Source: Adiantum capillus-veneris (lineage: Eukaryota > Streptophyta > Polypodiopsida > Polypodiales > Pteridaceae). Taken from it: a stretch of 64,000 nt of DNA. Shown here piece by piece: positions 57,710 through 64,000 of this stretch; position 1 is the stretch's first letter, and every line of letters begins with the position of its first letter. The notes under the pieces were generated by a model. It was not told where the DNA came from. It saw nothing but the letters and a program-made list of their open reading frames with translations, and made no database searches. Both the position numbers and the translations under genes were made by a program. The stretch spans positions 98,514,855 through 98,578,854 of the forward strand of contig CM043943.1 in the NCBI GenBank assembly GCA_014529385.2. The letters are read 5' to 3'.

Positions 57710-59259
57710 CGAGGGCTACCTTCAGCAAAACAAAAACTTCCCGCTCTTCCTCTTCGGCTTTCCAAGCATACTCCAAAACTGCCAAAAACCTCTCTTCTTC
57801 CTTTTCTGCAGCTCTCCAAGAGCTCCCCTCCCAAAACCTGCAGAAAACCTCCCCTAAAAATGACAAAAACGAGGGCCTTCTCTGCCCGTGTGTTCCTCTC
57901 CTCTCTATTTTCGAACCCCTCAACTACTATTTTTAGCGTGTCTCTTTTGCATGTGACAACGCCCCGTGGGCTTGCCTTGAGGCCCACACCATTGCATGAG
58001 AACCCTCACTTATCGAAGCGGGGCACCGACGGCGCCGTCGGTGCACCCAACATTGCTCTCAAAAAACATTTGGCCCCTACGGGCGTGTGCAACCACCCCA
58101 AACCGGGCTGCCACATCACCTCCTCCCGGCCGCTCACCCACAGGCACCGACCGCCGGATTGGTGCCACCACGCATTCCAAACTGCCCAAGTCCGTCCAGC
58201 GCGCCACCAATGGGCTACTGTGCAGTGCCCACGCAATTCTGCCATCGCCTCACGCAAGCTCGCCTCACCGCTTCACATGCCCAATGGGGCTCACGCTTTG
58301 TGCGATATAGTCCGGCCGCCTTGACCGAGTCTCCGCATAAGGGTTTTATCCAGACACGTGGCAGCCACTGGTCAGCCTCCCTCCAAATGCTTCAAAAAAA
58401 GTCAAGCCTCCTTTTAAAAAAAACCCCCCATATTCATTTTTTCCCCCTCTTGTCCTGCCTACCAATTGTCACCTGACGATCCGCTTGCCGAGCCGAAAAA
58501 CCCGGCCGCAAGCTCACTGTGCTGACTCGAAAGTGCTCGACTCTTGCTGCATTTCGAGATTCCCCAAGACCCCGAACCGAGGCCGCAAAAATGCTAGATT
58601 TCATCTGCAATCAACTCTGCACCCAACCTTCCGACTTCCATAACTTTCCGCTTCGGGCTCCGTTTGACAAGCAGTCAATTCCTGCTGAGTCCGTATGATG
58701 CATACCTCGCTCTAGAATTCTGTCGAAGTCCAAAAAATACCAGATGGCACATCTCCCCGTGCGGTCAGGTGGGCATCAACCCGACTCCTGGCAAAACTTT
58801 AAATGGCCATATCCAGCAATCCATAGCTCCGATCTGCAATCTGAAAAGACTGGCATGCTCCATAAATTGAGCACTACGCGTCTATACACTGACATCACCT
58901 TGGGCCACTTGTCCCTAGCTACCCTATCTGGCAAGAATTTGCAATGCACTGCACCTTCAAGGTCAAATATCTTGGGCTCCGTAGTTCGGTTTGATGAGCC
59001 GTCTGGACCTGCTCCTTCAGCACTTCAAGCTCTCCACATCTAGGCCAAAAAAAAGCACTTTGATCACCCTTCATCTGCCACCTTGTCAGGCCCTATCTGG
59101 AGCCTTTTTGGCCTAGAAACCCACATAAAGCATACATCTCCGCTGCCACTTGCCTGCACAAGTTCTTCCCATCTGCTCTAGCTCTCCGCTATGCATCTGT
59201 GAGCATTCACATCACTGCATGTGCCCTCTGCTAGGGTCGACACACTTTGGCTGCACCAA
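57710..59259 (-). mobile_element. gag-only LTR element, 5' LTR
   Basis: Partner of 53,658-55,211. It may extend below 57,710 to about 57,500, since the other copy could be trimmed there. Its right edge abuts gypsy integrase sequence of element B. A minus-strand frame inside it (57,502-57,987) is an LTR artefact. Confidence 0.75.
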
Positions 59260-59793
59260 CGGCATAAGAAGGCAACAGACAAGCATCGACGTGACTTGCA
59301 ACTAAAGGAGGATGATTGGGGGCTTTTATGGTTTGAGAAGGCACGCTTACGGAAACGGAAGGGTAAGGAGCGGCTTTTTCCAAAGCTAAGTATGCGATAC
59401 TATGGTCCTTTCCAGATTCAAGAGAAGATCCATGACTTATCCTTCAAGCTGAAGTTACCAAATACTTGAAAGAATCACAATGCATTTCATGTGAGTCTAT
59501 TGGGTGAAGTGCCAATGGACAGGGAGCCAAAGGAGCAGCCCGAAGTGGAAGAGACAGAGGAGATTCTCATTCCAGAACAGGTAGTGGCTCACAAGGAAAG
59601 GAAAGTGAAAGGTAAGTTGACACGCCGGTATTTAGTCAAATTCAGGAACTACCCGGCTTTGGATGCAAAGTGGATGGAGGAGGAGGACATAAGAGATACT
59701 CCTCAGATTTTAGAGCTTTACCTTGAAACTTTTAATTTAGCATCGCTTATTCCAAGATTTACCGATGAATCAACAAGTTGAATCAGGTGCGGT
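59260..59793 (+). mobile_element. gypsy element B, integrase end and chromodomain
   Basis: KKATDKHRRDLQLKEDDWGLLWFEKARLRK is followed by LFPKLSMRYYGPFQIQEKIH and a chromodomain (59,610-59,740; RRYLVKFRNYPALDAKWMEE). It continues after the insertion I with 3' UTR from 62,603. The long stretch is open, with few breaks. Confidence 0.8.
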
Positions 59794-59798
59794 GCGGG

Positions 59799-62158
59799 TG
59801 TCACAAACCTGTGACGTGGCAGCCAGTACACACACACACACACCCTCCCTTGGCAAGGACAATCCCGAAAATGTTGGCTGCAGTGCTGACGTGGCTCCGA
59901 AAACTCCGTCGCACAACGCGTTGGTAGTGCTGACGTGGCAGCAGTGTACGGACACGCTGTACGGAATTCCGCATTTTACGGCGCATTTCACGAATGCAAC
60001 AACGTACGGCAGTTTTTGGGCCTGCTTTTTATCTACACAATTTAGCGAGAGAGAGAGAGCTTTAATTGGCTTGCTTTATTTTTATCAAGCAAGACTTGAG
60101 AGTCAAAGGGGCTTTATTTTTTAATGCTTTTGATTTTGGAACAACTTTTGGGGCTCTGCTTTTGGCATCCCTTGTAAACCTTTAAAAGAGTGGTTTGGGC
60201 TCCCACTTCTCAGAGCATTTGGACGCAGAGTCTGAGAGTGAGACCCAATCACTTCCTTGTACTTTGAGAAGGGGCGCCAGTCTTTGGGGCCAACACCTCT
60301 TGGCACGGAACTCCATCGGGCCAGTGTCGAATCAAATTGTGAACTGTTTTGAAGTGAACTCCTGTCGTGTCGCGGATTTCATTTTTAATCTCCCGAGAAC
60401 ACAGAATGGTCACGATGGTCTGGACTGTTATTAACAGATTTAGCAAGCAAGCTCATTTCATTCCAGTGAAGAAAACAGTCAAGCCGGATCACTTAGCGAG
60501 ACTGTTTGTAGCCCAGATCTTCAGATTACATGGCATGCCTGAGACGATTGTCTCCAACAGAGACCCCAGATTCACGAGTTTGTTTTGGAAGGCTATTTGG
60601 GAGAACATTGGCACGCGGTTGCAGTTCTCGTTATCGTTCCACTCGCAGACTGACTGGCAATCTAAGATTGCTAATTTAGTGGTACTAGATTTATTGAAGT
60701 CTTACATCTTGGATCAGAAGACTCAATGGGAAAAGTATTTACCTTTGGTGGAATTTGCCTACAATAACACGATACACTCTTCAACGAGGAAGGCGCCATT
60801 TGAGATTATTGAAGGTGCTATGAAGGTTCCACCCTTCCTTAGCATGAAAGATAAGATTTTTGAAGGTGACAAGTAAACGCGTGACTTGGACACGGCTTTT
60901 GCCAAGGTCCGCGAGGCTTTGCAAAAATCTCAAGAAAGATAGAAAAAGGCAGCAGATCGCCATCGTCACGATTTGAAATTGAAGGAGAACGATTGGGTGC
61001 TCTTATATTTTGAGAAGGCACGCCTGAGAAAGAAAAAGGGAAAGGAGAGGCTTTTTCCAAAGCTTAGTATGCAATACTACGGACCTTTCCAGATTTCCGA
61101 AAAGATAAATGATGTCTCCTTCAGACTGAAGCTGCCCGATACTTGGAGAATTCACAATGCTTTTCATGTGAGTCTCTTGAAGCCTTTTAAAGGCGATGTG
61201 CTCGAAGATGGGGAGCCTGATGAGAAGCCCGAAGTGGAAGAAAACGAGGAGATCCTTGTTCCAGAACAGATATTGGCACATAAAGACAGAAAGATTAAGG
61301 GTAAAGCGCTAAGGGGGTTCTTGGTTAAATTCAAGAACTACCCTGCATTGGATGCAAAGTGGATGGAGGAGGAGGACCTAGTAGATACTCCTCAGATTGT
61401 GAATCTTTGCCTCGATTTTTTTTTTACTAAAGTCGTTGATGTCTCTTTGAGTTTCAGGGATACTGTGAGCTGACAATATTCTGTTGTATTACTTTATGAA
61501 CTCGAATTCCCGATAATATGATTCTGATTTGTTCTTAACTTTGTTTATGTGTAGGAACTAATAGAAGAAATGACTACAGCATTTCGGTCTGAAAGATCTC
61601 GATAGACGTGATTGCAATAAGGATTAGTAAATCGGGCATCTATGAGCACCCGAGTGGATCTAGATGCGATTGCTAAATACATTGTCGATAAATCATGGTC
61701 TGAGATCCGAATGAATTTTGAATGTGATTTGTCATGTGATGTCATGTGATGTCCTGTGATGTCGTGTGATGTGACTGTTGATTGGTACATGTGCTAGATG
61801 TGTGTTCCTAGTGCGTCGGTACTAATAGTCTGTGTCTGCTAAGTCAATTTACGGCCTCTGTCTGTTTCGCAGGCGTAATCGAGGGTGATTACAATGCTTT
61901 CAAGAGGGGGGTATGTCACAAACCTGTGACGTGGCAACGAGTACACACACACACAAACCCTCCCTGTGCAAGGACAGTCCCGAAAATGTTGGCTGCAATG
62001 CTAACGTGGCTCCGAAAATTCCGCCACAGAACGCACTGGCAGTGCTGACGTGGTAGCAATGTAAGGACACGTTGTACAGAATTCCGCATTTTACGGCGCG
62101 TTTCACGAATGCAACAACGTACGGCAGTTTTTGGGCCTACTTTTTATCTACACAATTT

Positions 62159-62219
<61 letters not shown>

Positions 62220-62597
62220 TGATTGGCTTGCTTTATTTTTATCAAGCAAGACTTGAGAGTCAAAGGGGCTTTATTTTTGAATGCTTCTGATTTTGGGACA
62301 ACTTTTGGGGCTCAGCTTTTGGCATCCCTTGTAAACCTTTAAAAGAGTGGTTTGGGCTCCCACTTCTCAGAGCATCTGGAGGCAGAGTCTGAGAGTGAGA
62401 CCCAATCACTCCCTTGTACTTTGAGCACAGATTTTGATACAAAAAGAAATACCGAAAGGGCGCTTGTCTTTGGGGCCAATACCTCTTGGCACGGAACTCC
62501 GCCGAGCCGGTGTCGAATCAAATTGTGAATTGTTTTGAAGTGAACTCCTGTCGTGTCGCGGTAGATTCTTGACTTGGGAGTGTCCAAGTCTGTTACA
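59799..62597 (+). mobile_element. gypsy element I, short internally incomplete copy with TSD GCGGG
   Basis: The left LTR starts TGTCACAAACCTGTGACGTG at 59,799 (its end is missing). The right LTR is 61,914-62,597. GCGGG flanks both ends (59,794-59,798 and 62,598-62,602). The interior holds an integrase core part and chromodomain (60,367-61,430; MVTMVWTVINRFSKQAHFIP, WEKYLPLVEFAYNNTIHSST, RGFLVKFKNYPALDAKWMEE), 3' UTR and polypurine tract (TTTCAAGAGGGGGGTA). Gag, protease, RT and primer site are absent. The LTRs differ by about 5 percent, plus a GA tract of 7 units on the left and about 27 on the right (62,162-62,216). Confidence 0.9.
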
Positions 62598-62602
62598 GCG
62601 GG

Positions 62603-63142
62603 TTGCACAACAAGGTAGTTACTCCGCTCCTTTGTCACAGGTTACCTCGATGGATAAAGTCACTGATGTCTTTTTCAAATTTCAAGGATACTAATGGGCT
62701 GACACTATTTGGCTAAATGAATTTATGTAAAGAAGTGCTTTGAAATGGAAATTCCTACAATGAATCTGTTAATGTGTACTCTCATGTGTGTATTTTTTAG
62801 TGCATGTTTGAAAGACGAAATGACTGCAACATTTTTGTCTTGTTCACTGGCGACGTGATGTGGATATGGTAGTAACAAGATTTAGTCAATCAAGACATCC
62901 GTCAGAGATCAGCGCGGTCTGGGTGTGATTGCTAAATAAGTTACAATGATCATGATTCTCATCCAAGAACTCGACGGGGATAGTGATGTGAATGTTCATT
63001 GATAGTCGTCTTTGTGCAAGTGTTGAATGTATGTCGTCTAGTACGTCGGTACTTGGAGGCAGTGTCTGCCAAACTAGTTTCTGTCCTACGTCTGTCTTGC
63101 AGGCGTAATTGAGGGCGATAACAATTCTTTCAAGGGGGGGTA
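62603..63142 (+). mobile_element. gypsy element B, 3' UTR and polypurine tract
   Basis: Similar to the 3' UTR of element C (shared AGTTACTCCGCTCCTTTGTCA-like start, GACTGCAACATTTTGGTCT and GGCGTAATYGAGGGCGAT). It ends in TTCTTTCAAGGGGGGGTA before the LTR. No ORF is expected here. Confidence 0.75.
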
Positions 63143-63699
63143 TGTCACAAAGTGATGATGTGGCATGGCCTTAAGAATAGAAGGGCCACCAACTTATGGA
63201 ACGTGTTAATAGTGTTGTTCCCAACTTATGGTACCCCTGACGAAGGATCTAAAACTTGAAAAAATAAGGCAGAACACCCAAAAATTGTGAACGGCCGATG
63301 ACGTGGCAAGCTGTGTGGACTTCCGCAATTTGCGTTGACATGCTGATGTGGCACTGCGTACGGATAGCCCAAAGAACGCTAGCTTTTGAAACAAGATGCT
63401 TTTAGACTACTCCTTTTTATGTGCTACTTTTAGCCAGGGACCTTTATAAGAATTGCCAAGGCCTCTCTTCCGACACATTGGCTTGGGGACGCTGCAGAAA
63501 GAGCGTACCCTTGCACATTGTACTTGTTAAAACATGATATAAAGAAATATCGACAAGAGGCGCCAGTCTTTGGGGTCAGTACTTCTAGTGCAAAACTCCA
63601 CCGTGCCATGTCGTCTCTCTCTTAGTTTTGTTCAATTCTTTCAGTTTCTCTCGCGTCTGTTGCATTATATTTTGGCGTGGAGTGTCCAAGTCTATTACA
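63143..63699 (+). mobile_element. gypsy element B, 3' LTR
   Basis: TGTCACAAAGTGATGATGTG...AAGTCTATTACA, 557 bp, the closest match to the LTR at 45,495-46,056. It is followed by AGAC, matching the AGAC before the 5' LTR. Confidence 0.85.
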
Positions 63700-63703
63700 A
63701 GAC

Positions 63704-64000
63704 GTTATACAGCAAAAAAGAAATATGAGGTCATTGCAAGCAAAAATTACCTTGAAGGTTTACCTTGTCCTCAAAGCGTGAGGTTTGGTAGACAAAGAAC
63801 TCCACCACTGCATAGCATTATCCTTGAAAATTGCCTTGACGGCTTGCCTTGTCCTCGAAGCATGAGGTTTGGTAAACAAGGAACTCCACCACTAACAGTG
63901 TTGTCCTTAAGGAACACTGTCGCACAAGCAATCTTACATTCCTTTATATAATTGCCGAGAGAGTATAACAAGCTGCTGACGTGTCAAAGCCCTCAAGAAT
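63704..64000. repeat. tandem duplication of about 84 bp and flank
   Basis: CCTTGAAGGTTTACCTTGTC (63,751) and CCTTGACGGCTTGCCTTGTC (63,835) start two similar units containing GTGAGGTTTGGTAGACAAAG-like and GAACTCCACCACT words. Open frames on both strands follow the repeat. No family was recognised. Confidence 0.7.

Noticed and set aside
57502-57987. 161-codon minus-strand frame
   Set aside because: It lies in the LTR of the gag-only element; the equivalent frame in the other LTR diverges and there is no domain.

Overview
The window looks like nuclear DNA of a land plant with a large, retrotransposon-rich genome. The evidence is LTR retrotransposons primed by the initiator-tRNA site TGGTATCAGAGC, chromodomain Ty3/gypsy elements, plant-type LINEs, a plant tRNA-derived SINE, degenerate AAACCCTA telomere-type repeats, and a plant-type DHHC protein S-acyltransferase. 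The abundance of long GA/TC tracts, the giant introns and the nesting would fit a fern or another non-angiosperm, but I cannot name the species.

Host gene. Only one host gene is clearly visible. It is the 3' half of a protein S-acyltransferase (PAT, DHHC family) on the minus strand. Its four exons lie at 39,031-38,915, 38,841-38,761, 38,671-38,483 and 11,374-10,649, all in phase 0. Two introns are 73 and 89 bp. The last intron is 27,108 bp and holds most of the mobile DNA in the first two-thirds of the window. The DHHC core exons were not found, so the intron upstream of 39,031 would run at least to the window edge (about 25 kb).

Layout. 1-2,200: minus-strand copia-like terminal repeats with almost no internal region. 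2,200-10,140: poorly annotated intergenic DNA with a SINE (7,218-7,432), a LINE C-terminal scrap, and paired hairpins next to a copia-type primer site (8,341-8,629). 10,187-11,374: 3' UTR and last PAT exon. 11,375-38,482: the giant intron. It holds unrecognised ORFs, a LINE ORF1 scrap, three families of tandem repeats including a triplicated covarying hairpin unit (15,514-15,699), two LINE endonuclease fragments (16,085-17,334 and 17,603-17,890), and one near-full-length LINE (LINE A, about 17,892-35,460, minus). LINE A is split by three LTR retrotransposons: a gypsy element with TSD GATAG (18,617-25,156), a gypsy fragment (25,734-27,612) and a copia element (about 29,444-33,190). A further minus-strand gypsy remnant lies at about 35,465-37,465.

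39,032-64,000: upstream PAT intron, also a nest. It holds a LINE 3' tail and LINE C-terminus, an LTR element carrying a hAT-like MITE with an 8-bp TSD (42,426-42,795), a minus-strand gypsy remnant, and one gypsy element whose LTRs at 45,495 and 63,699 are flanked by matching AGAC. That element has been stretched to about 18 kb by a copia-like element, a second gypsy copy, a gag-only LTR element with 1.5-kb repeats, and a small gypsy insertion with TSD GCGGG (59,799-62,597).

Best candidates for something undescribed: the triplicated hairpin unit with compensating stem changes and G-U wobbles, GA tracts that hug the splice sites of the giant introns, a BED-type zinc-finger segment inside one LTR of a young gypsy element, and a short telomere-type repeat cluster inside an LTR. 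The LTR elements are all treated as fossils.
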